Source: an uncultured Prevotellaceae bacterium (GTDB lineage: Bacteria; Bacteroidota; Bacteroidia; Bacteroidales; Bacteroidaceae). Taken from it: a stretch of 64,000 nucleotides of DNA. This document shows, one piece after another, positions 47,312-56,838 of this stretch. Numbering within the stretch: the stretch's first letter is position 1; the number at the start of each line of letters is the position of its first letter. Under the pieces are notes generated by a model. That model saw only the letters and a list, made by a program, of their open reading frames with translations. It did no database searches and was not told the origin of the DNA. Where the stretch lies: positions 25,854-89,853 of the forward strand of contig ONAG01000006.1 of assembly GCA_900315745.1 (NCBI GenBank), read 5' to 3'. Position numbers and translations under genes: made by a program.

Positions 47312-48373
47312 TTATTGTGTATGAGGCGTTTTGGCGGATTTGTTCCTTTCCTCCTCTATGCGTTGTGCTGTGCTCAGCAATCCGCAGGCTGCATAAATGT
47401 CTTCGCCGCGGCTTGCACGTATGGTGGTGAAGATGCCATGAGAAGTGAGATAGTCTCTTAGCCATTCCATTCGCTTTTCATCGGTGCCTTGCAGGTCGAT
47501 GTCGGGTATCTGGTGGAATCTTATGAGGTTGATGCGGCAATGTAGTCCATGTAGCAGTCTCACTATAGATTGTGCATGTTCCTTGCTGTCGTTCACACCT
47601 CCGAAGACGATATATTCGAATGAGAGCCTTCGTTGGTGTGTGAAGTCATAGTTCCTTAACAGTTCCACAACCTCGGCAATGGGCATTCCTCGTTCTGCCG
47701 GCATCAGCGCGGCTCGTTGTTCGTGCATCGGGGTGTGCAGGCTGATGGCAACGTGGCATTCGCTTTCATCGAGAAATCTCCTCAACTTGCCCTTTAAGCC
47801 CACGCTGCTCACGGTGATGCGCTTGGGGCTCCATGCCCAGCCATAGTCGGCTGTGAGTATCTTGGTGGCTTGCAGCACGGCGTCCAGGTTGTCCATCGGC
47901 TCGCCTTGCCCCATGAACACGATGTTGGTAAGTGTGTCGCGTTCCGGAAGCGAGTATATTTGGTTTAGAATGTCTCCAACGGTGAGGTTGCCTTCGAATC
48001 CTTGCTTTCCTGTCTGGCAGAACAGGCAGTTCATCTTGCATCCCACCTGCGACGATACGCATAGTGTGGCCCTGTCTCCGTCTGGGATATAGACGGTCTC
48101 CACACTTTTCCCATTGATGGTGGGGAAGAGGTATTTTATTGTTCCGTCAACAGAGTGCTGGCTGTGTGTGGGCATCATTCGCCCCACGGTGTACGATTCG
48201 GATAGTTTCGTTCTATTGGACTTTGATATGTTGGTCATCTCGTCTATGCTTTCCACATGTTGGCGATAGATCCAATCGGCTATTTGCCCACCGGTGAAGG
48301 CGGGCATGCCCAAGTCTTTGGCCACTTGTCGCAGCTCTGCAAGGTCCTTTCCTAATAGTGATGTTTTCTGCAT
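47312..48373 (-). CDS. rlmN: RlmN, 23S rRNA and tRNA adenine-C2 methyltransferase
   Basis: Radical-SAM enzyme that makes m2A2503 in 23S rRNA. The start MQKTSLLGKDL at 48373 gives 353 residues; the extra frame upstream is translated spacer and repeats. The CxxxCxxC cluster motif is in GCKMNCLFCQTG, and the second catalytic cysteine is in the C-terminal YAACGLLS. Short leader from a good promoter. Probably cotranscribed with pdxA. Confidence 0.95.
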   Translation of the reverse strand: MQKTSLLGKDLAELRQVAKDLGMPAFTGGQIADWIYRQHVESIDEMTNISKSNRTKLSESYTVGRMMPTHSQHSVDGTIKYLFPTINGKSVETVYIPDGDRATLCVSSQVGCKMNCLFCQTGKQGFEGNLTVGDILNQIYSLPERDTLTNIVFMGQGEPMDNLDAVLQATKILTADYGWAWSPKRITVSSVGLKGKLRRFLDESECHVAISLHTPMHEQRAALMPAERGMPIAEVVELLRNYDFTHQRRLSFEYIVFGGVNDSKEHAQSIVRLLHGLHCRINLIRFHQIPDIDLQGTDEKRMEWLRDYLTSHGIFTTIRASRGEDIYAACGLLSTAQRIEEERNKSAKTPHTQ

Positions 48374-48387
48374 GATTTTTGCGTCAG

Positions 48388-48418
48388 CAAAGATAATGCA
48401 AGCGAAGCGAAATACAAA
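48388..48418 (-). promoter_or_regulatory. Promoter of rlmN-pdxA
   Basis: The minus strand has TTTG (48415-48418) and TATCTTTG (48388-48395), spacing 19. The ATG at 48373 is 14 bases after the -7 box, so the leader is only about 10 bases. Confidence 0.75.
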
Positions 48419-48446
48419 GCAAAAAGCAAAGTTTTTGTAACGATAG

Positions 48447-48491
48447 CCCCTAAAGCTCTTAAAGACCTTGAAGTCCCTAAGGTCCCTATTC
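48447..48491. repeat. Five degenerate 9-base tandem repeats
   Basis: Successive units CCCCTAAAG, CTCTTAAAG, ACCTTGAAG, TCCCTAAGG, TCCCTATTC keep an exact 9-base phase in the intergenic space upstream of rlmN. Confidence 0.65.
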
Positions 48492-48530
48492 ACCCTGGTT
48501 TTTTACCAGATACTCAAATTAGTCGAAAAA

Positions 48531-48597
48531 CCTTTCACGAGAAGCCATTCTCGAACAGCAATTTTATTGCTTGTTCATGGCTCTTTCTCGTGAAAGG
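48531..48597 (-). terminator. Large terminator hairpin after the M16 protease gene
   Basis: CCTTTCACGAGAA (48531-48543) pairs with TTCTCGTGAAAGG (48585-48597); inner helices GCCAT/ATGGC and GAACA-GCAA/TTGC-TTGTTC continue the stem. On the minus strand TTTTTCG follows. It lies 33 bases past the stop codon. Confidence 0.8.
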
Positions 48598-48630
48598 TGA
48601 AAGAATGTGGATCTTAATGATGTCGTAATG

Positions 48631-51450
48631 TTATTTCTCTGGCATCATTGTCACAGAGATGTGGTTCTTGCTCTTGATGATGACTTTTTTCAGGAAATTG
48701 CTGATGGTTTTTGGTGTGATGCTTTCCACTGTTTGCTTGTAGTTGGTCTGGAAGTCCACTCCAAATCTGTTCCATTTGTTGAGTATCCCAAGCCAGTGGC
48801 CGTTGGTCTTTGCGTCCACGTCGGCTTGCTTCAGCAATATCTGCTTCACCTTGTTCAAGTCTTCCAAGTTGGGACTCTTGATGGTGGCTGCCATGCCTTT
48901 TGCAAATTCTGGTATTGCCTCTGCTGCCTTTTCAGGGTTGAGCATTGCGGTACCTTTTATGGTGAGGAATGTGCTGAGTCCGTCGTTGTCCACGTCGCTT
49001 TCGGCTCCTGCATGGTATGCGGCAGAGAGTCGCTCGCGTATCTCACGGTTGAAGGTCATGTCGAGCAAGCGTCCTGCCACGTCGGTTATCACGTTGTTTT
49101 CCAATGTGTTGCTAACTGCTTTGGAGCGCCATATCTCATTGGCTTGTGCCTGTGGGTTCTCCATCTTCTTCTCAAAGTAGTTGGTCTTGTTGCCGTTTAC
49201 GAAGGTACGCATTTCCTTTGCCGTCAGGTTGGGTGTTCCTGTGGATGGCAGCGAAGCGATGTATTGTTCGATGTATTGGCGGAGCTGTGTCTCGTCGAAG
49301 TTGCCCACGAAGATGAATGTGAAGTTGGCAGCATTGTTGTAGAGTTGCTTCCCTATTTCAATCACTCTGTCATAGTTGATGCCTTCTATTGCCTCGGCTG
49401 TAGGAATGCGGAAGTGTGGGTTGTTGCCATAGACGGTGCTCATTACAGAGTCTTCAAACACAGCTTGGTTGTTGCTGCTGATGTTCTTCATCTGCATTGC
49501 CACAGCATTGATTATGCGCTTGAAGCTTTGCTCGTCCTTTGTTACGTTGGTGAATCCAAGGTGTACGAGTTGCATCATTGTCTCCAAGTCTTTTGGTGTG
49601 GTCTGTGCCGACAGTCCGTGGCGTGAGCTGGTGATGTTGAAGCTTGTGCTCACTTGCTTCCCTGCGAGAGCTTTTTGGAGGTCTGTTTGTGAGAAGTTGC
49701 CTAAGCCGCTTTGTGAGAGGATGATGCTTGCGAGTTGCAGGTTGTTGATGTCGGATTCAGGGAATATTGATTCTCCACCATTGGCGTTGGCAACCATTTG
49801 TATCTCGTCGGCATTGAAGTCGGTGTGTTTCATCATCACCTTGGCGCCGTTGGAGAGGATGAGTTCCTTGTAGCCCAAAGTGGTGTTCTCGCTTTCTCTC
49901 ACGATGCTGCCTTTCTGTGGCATTTCTGCCATCAGTGGCTCTTGTTTCACGTTGTCCACGTATGCTTCGAGCTGTTCTGCACGCACGGCATTCACTGTTT
50001 TGCGTAGGTCGTCTGGTGAGAATGATGCAGCTCCTTCTTTGTCTTGCAGCAGTGCGAGTGCCACGAAGTTGGTGTCGGTGTTGCAGATTATGGCTTGTGC
50101 CACCATGTTGATGACATCTACAGAGAGCAATGGTGCGATTTGGTTCATCAGAGTGTATTCATCTTCTATGGATGGTATTGGCTCGGAATCGATGAAGTTC
50201 TGCACATATTGAGAGCAGTAAGAGTTTGTCTCGTGCTTCTCACGATTGTTATATATGGTCTCCAACTGGCTCAGGTATTCCGACTTTGCACGTTCGTATT
50301 CTGTAGCGGTGAAGCCATGGTCTTTCGCGCGTTTGGCTTCGCGCAAGGCGGCTGCCAGTCCTTCCAGCTCTTTGCCCTCCTTTGGCACCACGGTGAGCAT
50401 GAATGCGCTCTTGGTGCGTGATACAAGGTAGTTGCCGTCTTCGGCTGATGCTTGCAGCATGGCGCTTTCTGGTTTCTTTGCCTCTTCTCCCAGTCGGGTG
50501 TTGAGCATGTTGGTTATTACTGCGATGGCATAGTCTTGTACCATGTACGACATGTCGCTCTTTTGCTCATCAGGGATGGGGTCGCGCTTCATTGCCACCA
50601 GGAACATGGGTATGGGTTGCTCCTTGTCTTTGCCCACCACATAGATTCCCTCATTGTTGTCTGGCACTTCCACAGGTGTCACTTTCGCAGCGTTGGCTGG
50701 CACCTTTATGTCGCCGAAGAGCTCTTTGATTTTTTGCTCGGTGCGGTCCACGTCGATGTCACCCACCACGATTACGCCTTGGTTGTCGGGGCGATACCAT
50801 TTCCTATAATAGGCACGCAATGTCTCTGGCGAGCATTTGTCTATCACCGACATCAGTCCGATGGGGAATCTCTCGCCATATTTGGAGTTGGGGTATAGTT
50901 CTGGCAGTTTTTGCTCCAGAATCTTCTGTGTACCCACGATGCGCATGCGATATTCGTTGTGCACGATGTCACGCTCTTGGTCTATTGCCTTGGTGTCGAG
51001 GGTGATGCCGTTCGACCAGTCCTTTAGTATGAGCATGCACGAGTCGAGCGCCGAAACGCGGGCTGTGGGCACGTCAGTGATGAAATATACTGTTTGGTCG
51101 GTTGATGTGTATGCGTTGAGGTTGCGCCCATATTCCACACCTATCGACTGCAGGTATTCTTGCAGCAGGTTGTCCTTGAAATGGTCGCTGCCGTTGAAGG
51201 CCATGTGCTCCAAAAGGTGTGCAAGTCCGCGCTGGTCGTCGTTTTCTTGTACCGATCCAACTTTTTGTGCAATGTAGAAACTTGCCACATGTTCTGGATA
51301 GTTGTTGTGACGGATGTAGTAGGTCAGTCCGTTGTCAAGCTTGCCCACGCGCACGTCTTTGTCTGTTGGGATGGGCTGGGTCTGTGCCAGCACTTGTGTT
51401 GCCATCCCGATGAGCAGCCATGCTGCTGCAAACATTCTTCTTTTTTTCAT
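48631..51450 (-). CDS. Periplasmic M16 zinc protease (two-module pitrilysin type)
   Basis: A 939-residue protein with a signal peptide (to VLAQ, about 22). The inverted zinc motif HLLEH is at residues 78-82, and a distal Glu is in the ERDIVHNEYR segment. It contains two M16 modules: the N-terminal active one and a C-terminal inactive one beginning near residue 540 (ILSNGAKVMMKHTDF). Such proteins degrade peptides in the periplasm. It has a candidate promoter about 140 bases upstream and a strong terminator, so it is probably a single-gene transcript. Confidence 0.92.
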   Translation of the reverse strand: MKKRRMFAAAWLLIGMATQVLAQTQPIPTDKDVRVGKLDNGLTYYIRHNNYPEHVASFYIAQKVGSVQENDDQRGLAHLLEHMAFNGSDHFKDNLLQEYLQSIGVEYGRNLNAYTSTDQTVYFITDVPTARVSALDSCMLILKDWSNGITLDTKAIDQERDIVHNEYRMRIVGTQKILEQKLPELYPNSKYGERFPIGLMSVIDKCSPETLRAYYRKWYRPDNQGVIVVGDIDVDRTEQKIKELFGDIKVPANAAKVTPVEVPDNNEGIYVVGKDKEQPIPMFLVAMKRDPIPDEQKSDMSYMVQDYAIAVITNMLNTRLGEEAKKPESAMLQASAEDGNYLVSRTKSAFMLTVVPKEGKELEGLAAALREAKRAKDHGFTATEYERAKSEYLSQLETIYNNREKHETNSYCSQYVQNFIDSEPIPSIEDEYTLMNQIAPLLSVDVINMVAQAIICNTDTNFVALALLQDKEGAASFSPDDLRKTVNAVRAEQLEAYVDNVKQEPLMAEMPQKGSIVRESENTTLGYKELILSNGAKVMMKHTDFNADEIQMVANANGGESIFPESDINNLQLASIILSQSGLGNFSQTDLQKALAGKQVSTSFNITSSRHGLSAQTTPKDLETMMQLVHLGFTNVTKDEQSFKRIINAVAMQMKNISSNNQAVFEDSVMSTVYGNNPHFRIPTAEAIEGINYDRVIEIGKQLYNNAANFTFIFVGNFDETQLRQYIEQYIASLPSTGTPNLTAKEMRTFVNGNKTNYFEKKMENPQAQANEIWRSKAVSNTLENNVITDVAGRLLDMTFNREIRERLSAAYHAGAESDVDNDGLSTFLTIKGTAMLNPEKAAEAIPEFAKGMAATIKSPNLEDLNKVKQILLKQADVDAKTNGHWLGILNKWNRFGVDFQTNYKQTVESITPKTISNFLKKVIIKSKNHISVTMMPEK

Positions 51451-51587
51451 CTTTTTCTTATTTGGTTTTGGTAATCAGGTTCGTTGCATGTATTTCTTCG
51501 CCTATGTGGTCGTGCCTTGTTGCAATGTGGCTATTTCAATGGCGGCATTGAAAAATGCATACATTGTTTCCATTGGCATAAACCGTG

Positions 51588-51595
51588 CAAAAATA
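51588..51595 (-). promoter_or_regulatory. Candidate -7 box of the M16 protease gene
   Basis: The minus strand reads TATTTTTG. It would give a leader of about 130 bases. The rest of 51451-51763 holds no gene and no other structure I could identify. Confidence 0.45.
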
Positions 51596-51731
51596 ATATA
51601 AATATGTGTCATATGAAAAAAATGCATGTTAAAAAGTCGTATTTCTTGCTTCTTGTCTTTCTATCGATGTGAAATCCCTTATGAAATAACTTTTTCAGCA
51701 TCCTCTTACGCTCTCGTTGCCTTTTTTTGTG

Positions 51732-51739
51732 TAAATTTG
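51732..51739 (+). promoter_or_regulatory. Promoter -7 box of the GT2-GalT-SpoIID locus
   Basis: TAAATTTG matches TAnnTTTG, 24 bases before the ATG at 51764. No convincing -33 element at 19-21 bases. Confidence 0.55.
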
Positions 51740-51763
51740 CACAAAAATTAAAAACACATTATC

Positions 51764-54700
51764 ATGAGAGGGAAAATCGACTGCTTCTTGGCTTGTGAGA
51801 ACCTGAATGAGGCAGAGGTGACAGTGGCACAATTGCGTGCTGACAGCACTGTGCGGCATATTTATCTGCTCGTTTCTGGGATAATGGCTGATAGTGACAA
51901 GCCTCTGCCCGATTGCACCTTTGTGCCGATAGAACGATTGACATCTACCGCCACCATCAAAGCCATTGCATGTCGAGCCACGGCGGATTACGTGTTGCTT
52001 TGCACCAAGTCTGCACCCGTGCAACTTGGAATGTATGCCACCAAGCGATTGATAAGGGTGGCTGAAGATTCGGGGGCGTCCCTTGTTTATGCTGACCATT
52101 ACTCCGTGGAGGATGGACAAACGGTGCGCCATCCTGCCATAGACTATCAGTTGGGCAGCATTCGCGATGATTTCGACTTCGGCTCACTGCTGTTCCTTCG
52201 CACGAATGGCATACGCGACTATGTGGGGCAGGAGAATTTGCCGGACTATGAATTTGCCGGACTATACGACTTGAGGCTCTTTATTAGTCGAAATGGCGTG
52301 CTCTTGCACATCGACGAATTCTTGTACACTGAGTGCGAGTATGACTTGCGTGCCAGCGGAGAGAAACAGTTCGATTATGTCAATCCTCGCAACAGGGAGG
52401 TGCAGGTGGAGATGGAACAAGCTGCCACTCACCATCTTGGAGAATTGGGGGCGTTGGTGGATACTTCATCTTATGCTATACCCGACTTCAAGGAACAGGC
52501 TTTCGAATGTGAGGCATCGGTGGTCATTCCTGTCTTCAATAGGGCAAAGACCATTCGTGATGCTGTGGATTCCGCCCTGGCTCAGAAGACCACGTTCAAA
52601 TACAATGTCATAGTAGTGGACAACCATTCCACAGACGGCACTACACAATTGTTAGGTGAGTACGATGACCCGCACCTCGTGCACATCATACCCGAACGAC
52701 ATGACTTGGGAATAGGGGGGTGCTGGAACATGGCTGTGGTGGATGACCGCTGCGGACGCTTTGCGGTGCAGCTCGACAGCGACGATCTGTATTCCTCGGA
52801 GAACACTTTGCAACAGATTGTGGATGCCTTCTACCAGCAGAAGGCTGCCATGGTGATAGGAGCATACAGGATGTGCGACTTCCAACTCAACACCTTGCCT
52901 CCTGGACTTATCGACCATCGTGAGTGGACAGATGACAATGGACCCAACAATGCTCTGCGCATCAACGGATTGGGTGCTCCAAGGGCTTTCTTCACTCCTT
53001 TGTTGCGCAACATTCTCTTCCCCAATACCAGTTATGGAGAGGATTATGCTCTCGGACTGGCTTTCAGCCGCTCTTACCGTATAGGGCGCATCTATCGCGA
53101 ACTTTATCTCTGCCGCAGATGGGGAGGCAACAGCGATGCTGCCCTTGACATAGAGAAGGTGAACGCCAACAACAGGTATAAAGACCGATTGAGAACTTTG
53201 GAGATAGAAGCAAGAAGGCAGAACTTGGGAAAGAACGACAACTTGCAAGGCGATGGCTCACTGGAGCGCTTCTTCAATCGCCAGTTGGAGAAATGGCCTG
53301 AGGCAAGACAGCACTATCGTGACTTGCATGCTGTGAAAACGAGAGAACTGCAACATGCAGAGCAGACCGTGGCTGTCAACGTGCAATGGAACCCTGCAAG
53401 AATGGTTTCCACTGGCGCAAAGATGGACAAGGCAACGCTGGCTGAAAGACCTTGCTTCCTTTGTGAGAAAAACAGGCCTGAGGTGCAGTTTGCCAAGGAT
53501 TTTGATTCAAAACTCGACATTCTCGTAAATCCTTTCCCCATTCTTCCCACTCATTTTACCATCGTGGGCAAGAAACACCAGCCACAGCAGATACATGACT
53601 TTTATTATGAAATCTACAGGCTGTTGGAGAGATTCCCAAGCCTCACCGTCTTCTATAATGGTCCGCGTTGTGGGGCTTCGGCACCCGACCACATGCATTT
53701 GCAAGCTGGCTCGTCGGGGGTGCTGCCGCTGCAGACGGCTTGGCCGAGGATAGCACGAGACTTGAAACCTATTTTCAAAATCAACGAAAACGATGGCATC
53801 TTCTCGATAGAGAATTATCCTTGTCATGCGTTTCTCGTGAAAAGCAGAAACAAGGAGGTGGGTGAAAAACTCTTCAGAAAAGTGGAGAGTGCGTTGGCTT
53901 CCGAGGTGACCGAGACTGAAAGTCTCCAGGGCGAAGAACCTATGCTAAATATTGTGGCTTGGCTGCAGGAGGGGGATTTCCTTTCTGTGGTGTTCCCTCG
54001 TAGGAAACATCGTCCGGATTGTTACAATGCCGGGGATGATGGGAAGATGATTGTCAGTCCGGGTGCCCTCGACATGGCAGGACTGATTATCACGCCTCGG
54101 GAGGATGACTTTGTGCGCCTCACTGCCAAACAGGCTGTTTCCATCTTGCAGGAGGTTTCCATTTCATCCGAAGACATGCAGAGGGTGGTGGATGCCATAG
54201 CTGGTGACAAGAAACAAAACAGCTCCATTCGCATGATGGAAAAGGAACCTCAGGTGAAGGTGGGTGTCGTCTCTGGCATTCACATCTGTTTCACACTCAA
54301 CAAGCCTTACATGGCAAAGGGCGAGATTATCGAGGGGATGCAGCAGGTGGACTTCTCTGATGGATGTATCTCATGGAATGGTAATTTATATAGGGAATTA
54401 CTCTTCGTACCCAAGACACAGGATGCCTCGTTCTCGCTATCTGATGTCACTATTGGGGTGGACTTCCACTGGCAACGAAAGGAAACACAGTCCTTCATGG
54501 GTATGCTCAGATTGGTTGTTGAGGCGGATAAAATACATGCTATCAATGAGTTGTCAGTAGAGAACTATCTTGAGAGCGTAATATCAAGCGAGATGAAAGC
54601 AACGGCTTCTCTCGAACTGCTCAAGGCTCATGCCGTTATCTCTCGTAGTTGGCTTTTGGCTCAGATGGAGCGCAGAAAACGGGTGCAGGCGTCTGGCGAA

Positions 54701-55549
54701 AGCTTCTTCTCTTTTGTCAAGAAGGACGATGAAATCATAAGATGGTACGACCGTGAGGACCACACCATATTCGATGTCTGTGCCGACGACCACTGCCAGC
54801 GTTATCAGGGGATAACCAAGGCTACAGAAAAAAAGGTGGCTGAAGCGGTGAAGGCTACACGTGGACAAGTGCTTGCTAATGGCGACGAGGTGTGTGATGC
54901 TCGCTTCAGCAAATGTTGCGGCGGCGTAACCGAGGAGTTCCAGTATTGCTGGGACAATGTGCCAAAGCCTTATCTTAGGGCAATTCACGACAGCGCTGAC
55001 TCTTCTTTGCCCGACCTTAGGGTGGAACAGAATGCTGCTCGATGGATCTTGGGCAATCCTGATGCTTATTGCAACACTTCCGACCATAAGGTGCTTGCTC
55101 AAGTGCTCAACGACTATGACATGGAGACTAATGACTTCTACAGATGGACGGTGGAGTATTCTCAAAAGGAATTGTCATCGCTGTTGGCAAAGAAACTGAA
55201 AGTGGAATTTGGAGACATCAAGGCTCTTCTTCCTGTGGAGAGGGGTAGGAGCGGTCGCCTTTCCAAATTGCGCATCGAGGGTACCAAGATGTCGCTCACC
55301 ATTGGCAAGGAACTTGAAATAAGACGTGCTTTGAGCGAGACGCACTTGCTCAGTTCGGCTTTTATCGTAAATGCTGAAGGCGACTGTCATGGCGTGCCCG
55401 CGCGCTTCATACTCCATGGGGCAGGATGGGGGCATGGCGTGGGCTTGTGCCAGATAGGAGCTGCCATGATGGGAGAAAATGGGGCTGCTTATGATGAGAT
55501 ACTGTTGCACTATTACCAAGGTGCTGAAATAAAGAAACTTTATAAATAG
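51764..55549 (+). CDS. Three-domain fusion: GT2 glycosyltransferase, GalT/Ap4A-phosphorylase-like (DUF4922-type), SpoIID/LytB
   Basis: A 1261-residue protein without signal peptide or membrane helix, so probably cytoplasmic. Residues 1-245 look like a degenerate GT-A-like domain. Residues 250-460 are a GT2 domain (ASVVIPVFN, VIVVDNHSTDGT, acidic metal site DSDD at 338-341, YGEDYALGL). Residues 540-810 resemble GalT/Ap4A-phosphorylase HIT-superfamily enzymes: CxxC at 564-567 (PCFLC) and HMHLQ at 643-647 inside NGPRCGASAPDHMHLQAG. Residues 830-1261 are a SpoIID/LytB domain: ENYLESVISSEM with the catalytic-type Glu943, FSKCCGGVTEE, and GWGHGVGLCQIGA near 1221-1233. SpoIID cleaves denuded peptidoglycan glycan in spore formers. 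Two AmpG-like permease genes follow after 5 and 3 bases. Function is not established. Confidence 0.8.
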   Translation: MRGKIDCFLACENLNEAEVTVAQLRADSTVRHIYLLVSGIMADSDKPLPDCTFVPIERLTSTATIKAIACRATADYVLLCTKSAPVQLGMYATKRLIRVAEDSGASLVYADHYSVEDGQTVRHPAIDYQLGSIRDDFDFGSLLFLRTNGIRDYVGQENLPDYEFAGLYDLRLFISRNGVLLHIDEFLYTECEYDLRASGEKQFDYVNPRNREVQVEMEQAATHHLGELGALVDTSSYAIPDFKEQAFECEASVVIPVFNRAKTIRDAVDSALAQKTTFKYNVIVVDNHSTDGTTQLLGEYDDPHLVHIIPERHDLGIGGCWNMAVVDDRCGRFAVQLDSDDLYSSENTLQQIVDAFYQQKAAMVIGAYRMCDFQLNTLPPGLIDHREWTDDNGPNNALRINGLGAPRAFFTPLLRNILFPNTSYGEDYALGLAFSRSYRIGRIYRELYLCRRWGGNSDAALDIEKVNANNRYKDRLRTLEIEARRQNLGKNDNLQGDGSLERFFNRQLEKWPEARQHYRDLHAVKTRELQHAEQTVAVNVQWNPARMVSTGAKMDKATLAERPCFLCEKNRPEVQFAKDFDSKLDILVNPFPILPTHFTIVGKKHQPQQIHDFYYEIYRLLERFPSLTVFYNGPRCGASAPDHMHLQAGSSGVLPLQTAWPRIARDLKPIFKINENDGIFSIENYPCHAFLVKSRNKEVGEKLFRKVESALASEVTETESLQGEEPMLNIVAWLQEGDFLSVVFPRRKHRPDCYNAGDDGKMIVSPGALDMAGLIITPREDDFVRLTAKQAVSILQEVSISSEDMQRVVDAIAGDKKQNSSIRMMEKEPQVKVGVVSGIHICFTLNKPYMAKGEIIEGMQQVDFSDGCISWNGNLYRELLFVPKTQDASFSLSDVTIGVDFHWQRKETQSFMGMLRLVVEADKIHAINELSVENYLESVISSEMKATASLELLKAHAVISRSWLLAQMERRKRVQASGESFFSFVKKDDEIIRWYDREDHTIFDVCADDHCQRYQGITKATEKKVAEAVKATRGQVLANGDEVCDARFSKCCGGVTEEFQYCWDNVPKPYLRAIHDSADSSLPDLRVEQNAARWILGNPDAYCNTSDHKVLAQVLNDYDMETNDFYRWTVEYSQKELSSLLAKKLKVEFGDIKALLPVERGRSGRLSKLRIEGTKMSLTIGKELEIRRALSETHLLSSAFIVNAEGDCHGVPARFILHGAGWGHGVGLCQIGAAMMGENGAAYDEILLHYYQGAEIKKLYK

Positions 55550-55554
55550 AAAAG

Positions 55555-56835
55555 ATGGAAAAGAAAAGAAGTCCATGGGCTTGGATTCCCACGCTCTACT
55601 TCGCCGAGGGATTGCCCAATGTGGTGGTGATGACCGTGGCGGTGGTGATGTATATGGAAATGGGCATGACCGACACCGAAATAGCACTCTATACGAGTTG
55701 GTTGGGTCTGCCATGGGTTATCAAGCCGCTTTGGAGTCCTTTTGTCGATTTGTTCAAAACCAAACGCTGGTGGGTGCTCTCCATGCAGTTGCTCTTGGGG
55801 GCGGCGTTTGCTGGTGTGGCTTTTACCGTAAACACGGATTTATGGTTTCAGGGAACAATGTTCTTCTTCTTCCTAATGGCATTTTCCAGTGCCACGCACG
55901 ACATTGCCGCTGATGGCTTCTACATGCTTGAATTGGATAGTCACGATCAGTCGTGGTTTGTCGGAATCAGAAACACGTTCTACCGCATAGCTGTCATCTT
56001 CGGACAAGGCGTACTCGTATGGATGGCTGGCGAATTGCAGAAAATATACCCTGACAGCAAAGCTTTTACATGGAGCCTCATATTCTTCGCCCTCGCAGCC
56101 ATATTCATAGCCATCTGGCTTTATCACCATTTTGTCATGCCGAGACCTGTTGACCGAAATAATGAAGGACTGACGGCGCATGACGTGATGCTTGGACTGT
56201 GGCAGATGCTCTCCTCGTTCTTCACAAAAGTGCCTGTCAAGCAAATAGTGTTCGTCCTGCTTTTCTTGTTGTTTTATCGCTTTCCAGAAGCCATGCTCAC
56301 CAAGATGGCAAGCACGTTCTTGCTCCGTCCGATGGAGGAGGGTGGACTGGGTCTGACAAAAGAGGCATTTGGCTTGGCATACGGCACTGTAGGCCTTATC
56401 GGACTGCTCCTGGGTGGCATCGTTGGCGGTATGTTGGCGAGTCGCGACGGACTGAAGCGTTGGCTGTGGCCATTTGTATGTGCCATAACCTTGCCCGACA
56501 TCGTGTATGTGTATCTTAGCTTCACACAGCCTGATGGCTTGTGGCTCATCAGCACTTGCCTGTTCATCGAGCAGTTCGGCTATGGGTTGGGATTCACAGC
56601 TCTTACGCTCTATATGCTATATTATAGTCAGGGTGAGTTCAAGACTTCCCATTATGCCATTTGCACAGGATTGTCATATCTTGGACTGATGCTCCCGGGC
56701 ATGGTGTCGGGGTGGATAAAGGATGCTGTGGGGTACCAGACCTTCTTCGTCTTGGTAATGCTTTTCTGCATAATAACCTTTGCCGTAGCGGCTTTCATCA
56801 AGATAGACCCTGAGTTTGGTAGGAAACAGAAGTAG
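55555..56835 (+). CDS. AmpG-like MFS permease
   Basis: A 426-residue, roughly 12-helix membrane protein beginning KKRSPWAWIPTLYFAEGLPN. The motifs YFAEGLPNVVVMTV, SFVDLFKTKR-like WSPFVDLFKTKRWWV, and SSATHDIAADGFY are typical of AmpG, the inner-membrane importer of anhydro-muropeptides. It begins 5 bases after the fusion gene, so the two are almost certainly one transcript. The substrate is inferred. Confidence 0.85.
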   Translation: MEKKRSPWAWIPTLYFAEGLPNVVVMTVAVVMYMEMGMTDTEIALYTSWLGLPWVIKPLWSPFVDLFKTKRWWVLSMQLLLGAAFAGVAFTVNTDLWFQGTMFFFFLMAFSSATHDIAADGFYMLELDSHDQSWFVGIRNTFYRIAVIFGQGVLVWMAGELQKIYPDSKAFTWSLIFFALAAIFIAIWLYHHFVMPRPVDRNNEGLTAHDVMLGLWQMLSSFFTKVPVKQIVFVLLFLLFYRFPEAMLTKMASTFLLRPMEEGGLGLTKEAFGLAYGTVGLIGLLLGGIVGGMLASRDGLKRWLWPFVCAITLPDIVYVYLSFTQPDGLWLISTCLFIEQFGYGLGFTALTLYMLYYSQGEFKTSHYAICTGLSYLGLMLPGMVSGWIKDAVGYQTFFVLVMLFCIITFAVAAFIKIDPEFGRKQK

Positions 56836-56838
56836 ATT

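Noticed and set aside
48374-48493. 40-residue N-terminal extension of RlmN
   Set aside because: It translates spacer, promoter and nonamer repeat; family start is at 48373.
48607-49626. 339-residue plus-strand open frame
   Set aside because: Antisense to the M16 protease, whose catalytic motifs, signal peptide, terminator and promoter are all on the minus strand.
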